A stretch of DNA of 32,843 bases, from assembly GCA_902800325.1 (NCBI GenBank), contig CADCDW010000022.1, positions 1 to 32,843 on the forward strand, written 5' to 3'. A program made the translations under genes and the position numbers. This stretch comes from an uncultured Lachnospiraceae bacterium. Its GTDB lineage: Bacteria > Bacillota > Clostridia > Lachnospirales > Lachnospiraceae. A model generated the notes under the pieces. It searched no databases. It saw nothing but the letters and a program-made list of their open reading frames with translations, and was not told the DNA's origin. Positions 7,008-14,651 of this stretch are shown here, one piece after another (the first letter of the stretch is position 1; the number at the start of each line of letters is the position of its first letter).

Positions 7008-7253
7008 ATGGCAGTAAAGATAAGATTAAGAAGAATGGGATATAAGAAGCATCCTTTTTATAGAGTAATCGTTGCTGACTCAAGGTCTCCAAGAGATGGT
7101 AGATTTATCGAAGAGATAGGTACTTATGATCCAAATCAGGAGCCAAATGTTGTTAAGATTGATTCAGAAGCTGCAAAGAAGTGGCTTAACAATGGTGCTC
7201 AGCCAACAGAAACAGTAGCTAAATTATTTAAGCAGGCAGGTATCGAAAAGTAA
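7008..7253 (+). CDS. rpsP: 30S ribosomal protein bS16
   Basis: An 81-residue small-subunit protein. [42 protein letters not shown] is diagnostic of bS16, which helps assemble the 5' domain of 16S rRNA. A strong ribosome site GGGAGGTGA (6992-7000) sits 7 bases before ATG 7008; the ATG at 7003 is out of frame. It is followed 17 bases later by khpA. The length is typical and nothing is unusual. Confidence 0.98.
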   Translation: MAVKIRLRRMGYKKHPFYRVIVADSRSPRDGRFIEEIGTYDPNQEPNVVKIDSEAAKKWLNNGAQPTETVAKLFKQAGIEK

Positions 7254-7270
7254 TCGAGGGAGGTATGGTA

Positions 7271-7498
7271 ATGAAAGAATTAGTTGAAATTATTGCAAAA
7301 TCTCTTGTCGATAATCCTGATGAGGTTGTTGTCAGTGAAACCACTGATGGCGATACTGTTACAATTGAACTTAAGGTTGCACCTGATGATATGGGTAAAG
7401 TAATTGGTAAGCAGGGTAGGATTGCTAAGTCTATCAGAACTGTCGTAAAGGCAGCAGCTTCTAAGGGTGACAAAAAGGTAATTGTAGATATTAAATAA
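7271..7498 (+). CDS. khpA: KH-domain RNA-binding protein KhpA (YlqC)
   Basis: A 75-residue single KH-domain protein. The GxxG loop is GKQG inside MGKVIGKQGRIAKSIRTVVKAAAS. In Firmicutes KhpA pairs with KhpB (EloR) to bind many RNAs and influence cell elongation. I use ATG 7271 (MKELVEIIAKSLVDNPDEV), as in relatives, because GAGGGAGGT (7255-7263) is 7 bases from it but only 1 base from the ATG at 7265. It sits in its usual place between rpsP and rimM. A hairpin follows the stop. Confidence 0.95.
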   Translation: MKELVEIIAKSLVDNPDEVVVSETTDGDTVTIELKVAPDDMGKVIGKQGRIAKSIRTVVKAAASKGDKKVIVDIK

Positions 7499-7513
7499 TT
7501 CTGTTTTATGATT

Positions 7514-7550
7514 TTATGGGGTGCGCGTTGCGTCACCCCATAATTATTAT
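7514..7550 (+). terminator. Hairpin between khpA and rimM, weak terminator or attenuator
   Basis: TTATGGGGTG (7514-7523) pairs perfectly with CACCCCATAA (7534-7543) around a 10-base loop. The following bases are T/A-rich but lack a clean T-run, so it may only reduce transcription into rimM-trmD. Confidence 0.5.
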
Positions 7551-7619
7551 ATTTCGTAGAAACATTAAATAAAGAAATATATAAAAAAATATACCGAATG
7601 ATAATTCAAAGGAGATTAT

Positions 7620-8129
7620 ATGGAGGATATCTTTAGGATTGGTGTAATTACATCGACACATGGCCTAAGAGGTGAGGTTAAGGTTTTTCCGACAACAGAT
7701 GATGTAGGAAGATTTAAAAAGTTAAAGAAATGTTTTATACGCACAAAAGACAGAGATATTGAGGTTGAAAAAAATACATGTAAATTCTTTAAAAATATGG
7801 TGATTTTATCGTTTAAGGAATTTAATAGCATTAATGATATAGAAAAATACAAGGGTTGTGATTTGTATGTTACACGTGAAAATGCAGTTCCGTTAAAAGA
7901 AGATGAGTTTTATATTTCGGATATTATAGGTTCTGAAGTATTTGAAGAAAATGGAGAGAAACTTGGGGAACTTACAGTTGTTTTAAAAACCGGTGCCAAT
8001 GATGTATTTGTAGTGAAGCTTCCGGATAAGAAAGAGGTACTTATACCTGTTATAAAGGAATTTGTACCGGATATGGATATAGCCAATAAAAAAGTAACGG
8101 TAAAACTGATGAAGGGAATGCTTGATTAA
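7620..8129 (+). CDS. rimM: 16S rRNA maturation factor RimM
   Basis: A 169-residue 30S assembly factor that binds uS19 and helps mature the 16S 3' head domain. The N-terminal RimM barrel starts FRIGVITSTHGLRGEVKVFPTTDD; the second half is a PRC barrel (FYISDIIGSEVFEENGEKLGELTVVLKTGANDVFVVKLPDKKEVLIPVIKEFV). The length is typical. ATG 7620 has AAAGGAG 6-7 bases upstream. Its stop codon abuts the trmD start (TAAATG), so translation of the pair is probably coupled. Confidence 0.97.
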   Translation: MEDIFRIGVITSTHGLRGEVKVFPTTDDVGRFKKLKKCFIRTKDRDIEVEKNTCKFFKNMVILSFKEFNSINDIEKYKGCDLYVTRENAVPLKEDEFYISDIIGSEVFEENGEKLGELTVVLKTGANDVFVVKLPDKKEVLIPVIKEFVPDMDIANKKVTVKLMKGMLD

Positions 8130-8846
8130 ATGAATTTTTACATAATGACGCTCTTTCCTGAAATGGTAAGTAATGGCCTGGCAGAGAGCATAACAGGGAG
8201 GGCGATAAATAATAATTTAATAAGTGTTAATACCGTCAATATAAGAGATTTTGCCGGTAATAAATATGGACATGTAGATGATTATACATATGGTGGCGGA
8301 GCAGGTATGCTTATGCAGGCTGAACCTGTATACAAGGCATATCATTCAATTATTGAAAACAATAACCTGACCGAAAAAAAACCAAGGGTAATCTACATGA
8401 CTCCTCAGGGGACGCCTTTTAATCAGGCAATGGCCGAAGGATTATCAAAAGAAGAGGATATTATACTGCTTTGTGGTCATTATGAAGGCATAGATGAGAG
8501 AGTGCTGGAAATGATTGTTACGGATAATGTATCCATAGGAGATTTTGTATTAACAGGAGGAGAACTTCCTGCCATGATGATTGTAGATGCTGTTTCAAGA
8601 CTTGTTCCCGGAGTGCTTGGAGGAGAAGACAGTGCAGTATATGAGTCTTTTTATGACGGGCTTTTGGAATATCCACAGTATACAAGACCGGAGATTTTTA
8701 TGGGAAAGGAAGTGCCGGCGGTACTCCTTTCGGGACATCATAAAAATATTGAAAAATGGCGCTATGAGCAGTCTTTGCTTAGAACAAAGGAAAGAAGACC
8801 TGATTTATATGAAAAATATTTAAAAAATCATAATTTAAAAAAATAG
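8130..8846 (+). CDS. trmD: tRNA (guanine-N1-)-methyltransferase TrmD
   Basis: A 238-residue SPOUT methyltransferase that makes m1G37, preventing +1 frameshifts. It has the trefoil-knot signatures [12 protein letters not shown] and [30 protein letters not shown], the N-terminal MTLFPEM, and the substrate-loop segment [17 protein letters not shown]. The C-terminal end ([27 protein letters not shown]) is standard. The start directly follows the rimM stop. In many Firmicutes rplS comes next; here an independent lipoprotein gene with its own promoter follows, so the translation cluster ends with trmD. Confidence 0.98.
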   Translation: MNFYIMTLFPEMVSNGLAESITGRAINNNLISVNTVNIRDFAGNKYGHVDDYTYGGGAGMLMQAEPVYKAYHSIIENNNLTEKKPRVIYMTPQGTPFNQAMAEGLSKEEDIILLCGHYEGIDERVLEMIVTDNVSIGDFVLTGGELPAMMIVDAVSRLVPGVLGGEDSAVYESFYDGLLEYPQYTRPEIFMGKEVPAVLLSGHHKNIEKWRYEQSLLRTKERRPDLYEKYLKNHNLKK

Positions 8847-8892
8847 AATGATATTTTACAAAATATTTATTGGTTAAAAGAATGCTTCATAC

Positions 8893-8921
8893 TTGATTGA
8901 ATAATTCAGTTGTGATACAAT
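8893..8921 (+). promoter_or_regulatory. Promoter of the lipoprotein gene at 8958
   Basis: TTGATT (8893-8898), 17 bp and TACAAT (8916-8921), with the start point near 8928 and a leader of about 30 bases. Confidence 0.65.
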
Positions 8922-8957
8922 GTATGAGTTATGATTTAACATATGGAGGATAAAATA

Positions 8958-9527
8958 ATGAAAAAGAAACTTTATATAATTACACTTTTGGCATTGGCGC
9001 TTTGCCTTTTTACCGGTTGTGGAAAGAAAAAGGAAGAAACCACCGAAGATCCAAATAAAGCTTTAAAAGATGAAGTTGTTGAATTTGTAAATAATAAGCT
9101 TCCTGCTATTGAAAAAGACAGAGATAATGCTGTTGCGATATATAATTCATATTTTGAATCTGAAGATGTTGATCTTGAACAGTTTTCAACTGAGTTACAG
9201 GGAACAGCTATTCCTGCAATGCAGACATATGTAGATAATCTTACTGCTATAGAGGTATCTACTGATGAGGTAAAGGCATTAAAGGATCTTTATCTTCAGA
9301 GTGCAGCAAAGCAGCTTGAGGCTATGAACAAGGTTGCTGCAGCAATAAATGAAGAAAATCCTGATTATCTTTCTGAAGCTGACCAGCTTATTAAAGAGTC
9401 TGAGGATCTGATATTACAGTATCAGACACAGTTAAGAACACTTGCGATGGATAATAATATCGTAGTAAACGGAAGTTTTGGAGATGATGTATCAGCCGGC
9501 ACAGCTACAGATGCAGCACCTCAGTAA
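8958..9527 (+). CDS. Small lipoprotein of unknown function
   Basis: A 189-residue lipoprotein. Residues 1-20 are a type II signal peptide with lipobox FTGC (Cys21), after which the mature protein begins GKKKEETTEDPNK. The rest is predicted helical, with long stretches such as DEVVEFVNNKLPAIEKDRDNAV and TYVDNLTAIEVSTDEVKAL that suggest a helical bundle; the end is low-complexity (GTATDAAPQ). No enzyme motif is recognised. The in-frame ATG at 8943 lies in front of the ribosome site GGAGGAT (8945-8951), so ATG 8958 is the real start. It has its own promoter and terminator. A role as a surface-anchored binding or structural protein is only a guess. Confidence 0.75.
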   Translation: MKKKLYIITLLALALCLFTGCGKKKEETTEDPNKALKDEVVEFVNNKLPAIEKDRDNAVAIYNSYFESEDVDLEQFSTELQGTAIPAMQTYVDNLTAIEVSTDEVKALKDLYLQSAAKQLEAMNKVAAAINEENPDYLSEADQLIKESEDLILQYQTQLRTLAMDNNIVVNGSFGDDVSAGTATDAAPQ

Positions 9528-9548
9528 AAAATAAAACAGGCACAATTA

Positions 9549-9588
9549 ATAAACGGCAACAGTTAAAAAACTGCTGCCGTTTAATAAT
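9549..9588 (+). terminator. Terminator after the lipoprotein gene
   Basis: AAACGGCAACAGTT (9551-9564) pairs with AACTGCTGCCGTTT (9569-9582), one mismatch, with a 4-base loop. The T-run behind it is short and broken, so termination may be partial and read-through into the next leader is possible. Confidence 0.65.
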
Positions 9589-9589
9589 T

Positions 9590-9677
9590 CACAGAGCTGT
9601 CGAAAGGAATATGCCGGCTAAAGTTGAGCGGTGGCTCGCACACGAGTGGGGTGCGATTCTATCTTCCCTACTCGATT
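9590..9677 (+). ncRNA. Structured leader element, copy A (resembles 14563-14647)
   Basis: About 88 bases that align with the element in front of argD. The shared blocks are ACAGAGC, CGAAAGGAATATGCCGGC plus TAAAG, and TTCCCTACTCGATT. A terminal hairpin pairs CGAGTGGGG (9643-9651) with CCCTACTCG (9666-9674) around a 14-base loop; the other copy has A-U where this one has G-U. A second hairpin can form from GCCG/TGGC around GCT...AGC. It ends about 30 bases before the next gene's ATG. I do not recognise it as a known riboswitch class. Confidence 0.5.
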
Positions 9678-9706
9678 ATATTTATCTATTAATGAGGAGA
9701 TTTTCT

Positions 9707-10291
9707 ATGGATGAACATATCGTGGAAGGATACTATTTTGAAGATATAAGAGAAGCGAATAAAGCGAAAAAAGAATATTTCAATATATGTAAATTAAAGG
9801 GAACAATTTCTTTTGACGACCTTCAGGGATTAAAAAATCTATATCTTAAACTTGTTTCAAAGAAGTATTTTTCAACACCCATAGGGTATTCTTTTTTACA
9901 GGAAATGAGAGAATATCTTGTAGAAAATACAGGTGATGATGGTCTACCGCTCATAAGTGTGGAAAGGAATAATGTTATTAAGGTTCCACAGGTTTTAAAT
10001 GAAAAGCATCCGGAGATTTCTTCCGAAAAATATAAAAAGCTAAGGGTGGAATATAACCGGTTAAAGAGGACAAAGACCATTCTTCAGATAGCGGTTATAG
10101 CTTTTGGTATAATTATAGCAGGTATGTTTTACATTATGGCAACAAATAAAAATGTAGGATATTTTAATACTGAGGAAAAGATATTAAATAAATATGCCAC
10201 TTGGGAAGAAAGACTTGAAAGCTGGGAAGATGAACTTAATCTAAAAGAAGATGAACTTGAATTAAGAGAGCAGGAATTAAACAAAAGGTAA
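9707..10291 (+). CDS. Single-pass membrane protein with C-terminal coiled coil, function unknown
   Basis: A 194-residue protein that I do not recognise. Residues 1-120 are cytoplasmic and mixed (MDEHIVEGYYFEDIREANKAKKEY, then FDDLQGLKNLYLKLVSKKYFSTPIGYSFLQEMREYL). About 125-147 is a membrane helix (ILQIAVIAFGIIIAGMFYIMA), and 158-194 is a highly charged helix with heptad-like WEERLESWEDELNLKEDELELREQE, probably a coiled coil outside the membrane. The true start is ATG 9707, served by GAGGAG at 9694-9699. The frame is open upstream to ATG 9611, but that stretch is the structured leader. No partner is obvious: a lipoprotein gene lies upstream and a two-component pair 90 bases downstream. Confidence 0.7.
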   Translation: MDEHIVEGYYFEDIREANKAKKEYFNICKLKGTISFDDLQGLKNLYLKLVSKKYFSTPIGYSFLQEMREYLVENTGDDGLPLISVERNNVIKVPQVLNEKHPEISSEKYKKLRVEYNRLKRTKTILQIAVIAFGIIIAGMFYIMATNKNVGYFNTEEKILNKYATWEERLESWEDELNLKEDELELREQELNKR

Positions 10292-10379
10292 ATATATAAT
10301 TAATTATCTGATTTCACATTTTCAACATAATATGCATGTATAATAAAAAATATTAATACAGATTTTGGAGGCGGTATAC

Positions 10380-11054
10380 ATGGATGATTTGAAGATTCTT
10401 GTTGTTGATGATGAGAGCAGAATGAGAAAACTTGTAAAAGATTTTTTAATTAAAAATAATTATTCGGTCATTGAAGCAGCAGATGGGGAACAGGCAGTTG
10501 ATATATTTATGTCAACCAGGGAAATATCGTTGATTATCCTGGATGTAATGATGCCAAAGCTTGATGGATATGGTGTTGCTGAAGAGATAAGAAGGGTTTC
10601 CGATGTGCCTATAATTATGCTTACTGCTAAAAGTGATGAGAAGGACGAGCTTCGTGGATTTGAACTTGGGATTGATGAATATATCACAAAACCGTTTTCA
10701 CCGAAAATTCTTGTTGCAAGAGTCGGAGCGGTATTAAGAAGAAGTGAAAGTGCAGATAAAGAGGAAATTCTTACTGCTGATGGTATTGAGATGAATATCT
10801 CAGCTCATCAGGTTAAGGTGGATGGTAAAGCTATAGAACTTAGTTATAAAGAGTTTGAACTGTTAAATTATTTTCTTGTAAATCGAGGAGTGGCGCTTTC
10901 AAGAGAAAAGATTCTTAATAATGTATGGAATTATGATTATTTTGGAGATGCAAGAACTATAGATACGCATGTTAAAAAATTAAGAAGTAAGCTTGGCGAT
11001 AAGGGAGAGCATATAAAAACCATCTGGGGCATGGGATATAAATTTGAGGTGTAG
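10380..11054 (+). CDS. OmpR-family response regulator
   Basis: A 224-residue regulator. The receiver domain (1-120) has the acidic pair DDE in VVDDESRMRKL, the phospho-accepting Asp55 in LIILDVMMPKLDGYG, Thr in IIMLTAKSDEKDE and the Lys in YITKPFSPKIL. The winged-helix DNA-binding domain (about 127-224) has LSYKEFELLNYFLVNRGVALSREKIL and RTIDTHVKKLRSKLG. ATG 10380 follows GGAGGCGG (10367-10374); the in-frame TTG at 10365 overlaps that site. A TATAAT at 10339-10344 without a good -35 precedes it. The sensor kinase starts 6 bases after its stop, so this is a cognate pair. Its targets are unknown. Confidence 0.93.
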   Translation: MDDLKILVVDDESRMRKLVKDFLIKNNYSVIEAADGEQAVDIFMSTREISLIILDVMMPKLDGYGVAEEIRRVSDVPIIMLTAKSDEKDELRGFELGIDEYITKPFSPKILVARVGAVLRRSESADKEEILTADGIEMNISAHQVKVDGKAIELSYKEFELLNYFLVNRGVALSREKILNNVWNYDYFGDARTIDTHVKKLRSKLGDKGEHIKTIWGMGYKFEV

Positions 11055-11060
11055 ACTGAT

Positions 11061-12539
11061 ATGAAAATTTCTATGAGAATGAAAATTACCTTGATGGTAG
11101 TGATTTTCGCATCATTTATAGTGTGTACTTCATGGGTGGTATGTAATGTAGCTATTGAAAAAATATTTTTAAACAGACTTAAGACCAATATGATTACCAC
11201 ATATAAATCATGTAATAAGCTTTTTAGTGATAATGATTCAAATGATGTAGAAATAGATGATTTGTATGGAAAAATAAAAAATCCTGCAGGGGCGATTGTT
11301 CTTATCATAGATGTAAGAGATAATAAGATTTATTATACATCTATAAATGATAATGGTAAGATGATTCAAAGTCTCTACAGGATTATTAATTCTGTAATTG
11401 AAGCCGAAGAAGGCATGGATTTGAAAAACTCAGAATATATTATTCAGAGGAATCATGACGATACCATTAATTCGGATTATTTTGATCTGGTCGGAAAACT
11501 TGATAATGGCTTTACGGTAATTATAAGAAGTCCTATTTCCGAAGTGGAATCATTTGTAGACACTGTAAAAAGAGTTTTTAACTATATAGCTGCAGTTCTC
11601 ATAGTTTTTTCTGCTGTATTTGTGCTTTTTTTGAGCAGTATTTTTACAACACCTATAAAGAAACTCAGTCATTCTGCAAGACGGATGGCTAATCTTGATT
11701 TTGATTCAAAGGTTAAAGTGTATACAAAAGATGAGATAGGTGAACTGGGAGAGAGTATGAATGAGTTATCTTCAAAACTTGAGGATACTATATCACAGTT
11801 GAAAACAGCCAATATAGAACTTGAAAAGGATATAGAAGAAAAAAGAAAAATCGATGATATGCGTAAAGAGTTTTTATCACATATTTCTCATGAATTAAAA
11901 ACACCGATAGCACTTATACAGGGATATGCCGAGGGCTTGAAGGATAATTTGTTTGATGATAAGGAAAATATGGAATTTTATTCCGATGTAATTATTGATG
12001 AGTCAAAGAAAATGAATCAGATGGTCCAGAAACTAATTACACTTAATGAAATAGAATTTGGTAATTCCAATATTAAGATAGAAAGATTTGATATAGTTGA
12101 GCTTATTACCGGAGTACTTAATTCAACAAAAATACTTACCAATGAATCCAATGTAAAGATATCTTTCGATGAAAATCAACCTGTTTATGTATGGGCGGAT
12201 GAATTTATGATCGAGGAGGCTTTTACCAATTATCTTACAAATGCCATACATTATGTTGCTGACGGTGGAGAAATAAAGATATTTCTTGAACGAAAGGAAG
12301 ATACTATAAGACTATGTGTATATAATCAGGGAAACCGGATTTCCGATGAAGATATTGATAAGCTTTTTATAAAGTTTTATAAATCTGATAAGTCCAGAAG
12401 CAGAGAGTACGGCGGTAACGGAATCGGGTTATCTATAGTTGCAGCAACCATGCAGGCTCATGGCAAGGAATACGGCGTTTATAATGTGGAGGATGGAGTT
12501 GTATTTTATTTTGATTTAGATGTTAATATGCCTTGCTGA
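11061..12539 (+). CDS. Sensor histidine kinase (HAMP, HisKA, HATPase_c)
   Basis: A 492-residue membrane kinase. Membrane helix 1 (about 8-30, ITLMVVIFASFIVCTSWVV) and helix 2 (about 173-195, YIAAVLIVFSAVFVLFLSSIF) bracket an extracytoplasmic domain of about 140 residues with no recognisable fold by eye. A HAMP linker follows (PIKKLSHSARRMANLDFDSKV), then a coiled segment, the HisKA phospho-acceptor His277 in HISHELKTPIALIQGYAEGL, and the ATPase domain with N box (EEAFTNYLTNAIHY) and the G2 motif GGNGIGLSIV. It is the partner of the adjacent OmpR-type regulator. What it senses is not evident. The gene ends 27 bases before a palindromic insertion. Confidence 0.93.
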   Translation: MKISMRMKITLMVVIFASFIVCTSWVVCNVAIEKIFLNRLKTNMITTYKSCNKLFSDNDSNDVEIDDLYGKIKNPAGAIVLIIDVRDNKIYYTSINDNGKMIQSLYRIINSVIEAEEGMDLKNSEYIIQRNHDDTINSDYFDLVGKLDNGFTVIIRSPISEVESFVDTVKRVFNYIAAVLIVFSAVFVLFLSSIFTTPIKKLSHSARRMANLDFDSKVKVYTKDEIGELGESMNELSSKLEDTISQLKTANIELEKDIEEKRKIDDMRKEFLSHISHELKTPIALIQGYAEGLKDNLFDDKENMEFYSDVIIDESKKMNQMVQKLITLNEIEFGNSNIKIERFDIVELITGVLNSTKILTNESNVKISFDENQPVYVWADEFMIEEAFTNYLTNAIHYVADGGEIKIFLERKEDTIRLCVYNQGNRISDEDIDKLFIKFYKSDKSRSREYGGNGIGLSIVAATMQAHGKEYGVYNVEDGVVFYFDLDVNMPC

Positions 12540-12565
12540 TATTAAAAAAAAGTGGTAAAATACTA

Positions 12566-12730
12566 TAGTGCAGCCGTATCCAAATAAATCGACTATATAA
12601 CTTGCCTAAATTGACATCTGCGTCGTTGCTCTCACTCGCCGTAGCTAATACTACGACTCGTTCGAGACGCCTTGCAGAATGACAATTTATGCGGCGTTAA
12701 TAGTCGAAGTATTTGAAAACGGATGCACTA
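12566..12730. mobile_element. 165-bp palindromic MITE-like element
   Basis: An almost full-length imperfect palindrome. The outer ends TAGTGCA (12566-12572) and TGCACTA (12724-12730) are perfect inverted repeats. The arms continue with CCGT/ACGG, CAAATA/TATTTG and TCGACTAT/ATAGTCGA, and the centre is GCCGTAG-CTAATA-CTACG. It has no coding capacity and is G+C-richer than its surroundings. No clear target duplication is visible. It fits a non-autonomous transposon derivative or a repeat extragenic palindrome. Whether it is present elsewhere in the genome cannot be seen from here. Confidence 0.65.
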
Positions 12731-12741
12731 GGTTGTACATT
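12713..12741 (+). promoter_or_regulatory. Hybrid promoter at the right end of the palindromic element
   Basis: TTGAAA (12713-12718, inside the element), 17 bp and TACATT (12736-12741, outside it). The start point near 12748 leaves a leader of about 16 bases holding GGAGGA before ATG 12764. Confidence 0.5.
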
Positions 12742-12763
12742 TTAGTATGTGCGGAGGAATATA

Positions 12764-13573
12764 ATGAAAAAAAATATAGCAATAGTTTGTATCTTCTTAA
12801 TGATGCTTGGCATCACCGGCTGTGCAAAGACTATTGAACTTACCGATGAGGAACAGTATCTTGTTGCTGAGTATGCTGCGGAGCTTTTACTTAAGTACGA
12901 TAGAAATATTGATACTAAGTATTATCAGGATAATAAGGCTGCACCTGTGGAAACTACAGAAGAGGCTTTTACTGAAGAAGTCACAACTGCTGAGCCGGTT
13001 ACTGAAACCGCAGAGACAGAAGCAACCACAGAAGCAACGGTAACGGAAGAAATCACAGAGGCTGCTACAACTACAGAGACTGCTACAACACAGGCAGAAT
13101 CTGAAAATGTTGATTTGTCAGGAAAAACGGCTGATAAAGGGTTTGACATAGCTGCATTTGCAGGGGTAAATGAAGTATCAGTTAAGTATTCTTACTATAT
13201 GATAGCTGAAGAGTATCCGTCTATGGATCATGATGGTGTTGCCATAACAATTGAGGCACCAAACGGATATAAACTTTTGGTTTTAAAATTTAATCTGGAG
13301 AATAAAACCGGTGAAGATCAGTATGTGGACTTGTATAGTAAAGATTTGGAATACAATATAATTATAAATGATAGCAAATCTGCCAAACAGATGCTTACAA
13401 TTCTGATAGATGATTTGTATACCTATCAGGGAACAGTACAGGGTAATATGTTTGAGGAGGTAGTCCTTTTGTTCCAGGTATCTGACTCGGTAGCGGAGGA
13501 GATAGATAATGGCAGCTTAAAGCTTAAGGTTACGGATAGCAATAAAAACAGTACGATAATCAATTTAGATTAA
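12764..13573 (+). CDS. Lipoprotein with Thr/Glu-rich stalk, function unknown
   Basis: A 269-residue protein with a type II signal peptide and lipobox GITGC (Cys20). Residues about 65-125 are a Thr/Glu/Ala low-complexity stalk made of repeats such as TEEAFTEEVTTAE and TEATTEATVTEE, expected to be extended and able to lift the C-terminal domain off the membrane. The C-terminal part (about 140-269) is beta-rich: YKLLVLKFNLENKTGEDQYVD and VVLLFQVSDSVAEEIDNGSLKLKVTD resemble the DUF4352/DUF5067 immunoglobulin-like fold of Gram-positive lipoproteins. The start at 12764 follows GGAGGA (12752-12757); the GTG at 12749 would put the start before that site. cheV begins 22 bases later. Confidence 0.75.
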   Translation: MKKNIAIVCIFLMMLGITGCAKTIELTDEEQYLVAEYAAELLLKYDRNIDTKYYQDNKAAPVETTEEAFTEEVTTAEPVTETAETEATTEATVTEEITEAATTTETATTQAESENVDLSGKTADKGFDIAAFAGVNEVSVKYSYYMIAEEYPSMDHDGVAITIEAPNGYKLLVLKFNLENKTGEDQYVDLYSKDLEYNIIINDSKSAKQMLTILIDDLYTYQGTVQGNMFEEVVLLFQVSDSVAEEIDNGSLKLKVTDSNKNSTIINLD

Positions 13574-13595
13574 TATAATGCAGGGAGGTTAGCAA

Positions 13596-14507
13596 ATGGA
13601 CAATAACATTTTATTAGAAAGTGGAACAAATGAACTTGAGGTATTGGAGTTTGTCATAAGGGGTAATCATTATGGTATAAATGTTGAGAAGGTACGTGAA
13701 ATTCTTACATATCAGGAGGTAACCCCTATTCCTAATTCACATCCGTGCATTGAAGGAATATTTATGCCAAGAGAGGATATAATTACAGTCATAGACTTGT
13801 TTGCCGCGCTTGGTTTTGATAATGAGAACAAAAAGAATAATTTCTTTATAGTAACCAATTTTAACAATCTCAATATTGCATTTGACGTTGAGTCGGTAAT
13901 TGGCATTAACAGAGTTTCATGGACGGACGTGGTTAAGCCGGATGCATCTGTAAGCGGTCCGGGTTCCGGAATAGCGACAGGTATAATTAAGAAAGAGAAT
14001 AATCTTTTAATTATACTTGACTTTGAGAGAATAGTTGAAGAGATTTGTCCTGAAACAAGTCTTAAGGTGTCACAGGTTGAAGCGCTCGGAGAGAGAGAGA
14101 GAAATGAAATCCCTATTCTTGTTGTTGAGGATTCGCTTATGCTTTGTCAGCTTATTAAGGATTCACTTACAATGGCAGGATATAATAAACTGACAATTAA
14201 GAATAATGGTCAGGAGGCATGGGACTTCCTTACAGAACTTAAGAAAAACAATGGTGTTGACTATGGTGTTAAATGTGTTATAACAGATATTGAAATGCCG
14301 CAGATGGACGGACATCATCTTATAAAACTTATAAGAGAAACAGAAGGTTTAAAACATCTTCCGATAGTTATATTCTCCTCACTTATAAATGATGATATGA
14401 AGAGAAAAGGTGATTTACTTGGAGCGAACGAGCAGATAAGTAAGCCGGAGATTGGAACACTCGTAAGCGTTCTTGATCATCTTATCGGAAGCAGTATATA
14501 TGAATAA
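13596..14507 (+). CDS. cheV: Chemotaxis coupling protein CheV (CheW-receiver fusion)
   Basis: A 303-residue protein. The CheW-like domain (1-165) begins LEVLEFVIRGNHYGINVEKVREIL, and PIPNSHPCIEGIFMPREDIITVIDL matches CheW/CheV proteins that couple chemoreceptors to CheA. The receiver domain (about 172-303) has VVEDSLMLCQLI, the phospho-acceptor Asp231 in VITDIEMPQMDG, Ser in IVIFSSLI and Lys in ISKPEI. CheV phosphorylation supports adaptation. ATG 13596 has GGGAGG 7 bases upstream. It implies a motile or at least chemosensory organism, although no other chemotaxis gene is adjacent; cheX lies 15 kb away. Confidence 0.95.
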   Translation: MDNNILLESGTNELEVLEFVIRGNHYGINVEKVREILTYQEVTPIPNSHPCIEGIFMPREDIITVIDLFAALGFDNENKKNNFFIVTNFNNLNIAFDVESVIGINRVSWTDVVKPDASVSGPGSGIATGIIKKENNLLIILDFERIVEEICPETSLKVSQVEALGERERNEIPILVVEDSLMLCQLIKDSLTMAGYNKLTIKNNGQEAWDFLTELKKNNGVDYGVKCVITDIEMPQMDGHHLIKLIRETEGLKHLPIVIFSSLINDDMKRKGDLLGANEQISKPEIGTLVSVLDHLIGSSIYE

Positions 14508-14523
14508 TCAGATATAGTTATTA

Positions 14524-14553
14524 TATGCCGGCAGATGTATATCTGTCGGCATA
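14524..14553 (+). terminator. Hairpin after cheV, weak terminator
   Basis: TATGCCGGCAGAT (14524-14536) pairs with ATCTGTCGGCATA (14541-14553), with one G-U and a 4-base loop. The next bases are GTATTATATG without a T-run, so read-through into the argD leader is possible. Confidence 0.55.
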
Positions 14554-14562
14554 GTATTATAT

Positions 14563-14651
14563 GTACAGAGCCACCGAAAGGAATATGCCGGCTAAAGCTG
14601 ACCGGCTTACGCACGAGTAGGGCGCGATTTCAGCTTCCCTACTCGATTTTT
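14563..14651 (+). ncRNA. Structured leader of argD, copy B, ending in a terminator-like hairpin
   Basis: About 85 bases related to the element at 9590-9677. Hairpin 1 pairs GCCGG with CCGGC (14587-14606). Hairpin 2 pairs CGAGTAGGG (14614-14622) with CCCTACTCG (14637-14645) around a 14-base loop and is followed by ATTTTT, as in an intrinsic terminator. The loop of hairpin 1 contains AAGCTGA and the loop of hairpin 2 TCAGCTT, which are exact complements and could kiss. A short frame from ATG 14585 (MPAKADRLTHE, stop at 14618-14620) lies inside. The gene's ribosome site and ATG follow within 25 bases. This could be an attenuator of argD; I match it to no known class. Confidence 0.5.

Noticed and set aside
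9611-9706. N-terminal extension of the membrane protein from ATG 9611
   Set aside because: This stretch aligns at the nucleotide level with the argD leader, where the equivalent frame stops after 11 residues; the good ribosome site serves ATG 9707.
12960-13100. Repetitive ACAGAA/ACTGAA DNA in the lipoprotein gene as a phase-variable repeat
   Set aside because: The units are irregular and stay in frame as a Thr/Glu stalk; there is no uniform short tandem repeat that would slip.
14563-14651. Cyclic-di-GMP-I riboswitch upstream of argD
   Set aside because: ACAGAGC and CCGAAAGG look superficially similar, but the required GCAAAGC core and the receptor helix are absent; other common riboswitch cores (TPP, SAM, FMN, lysine, purine, T-box) do not fit either.
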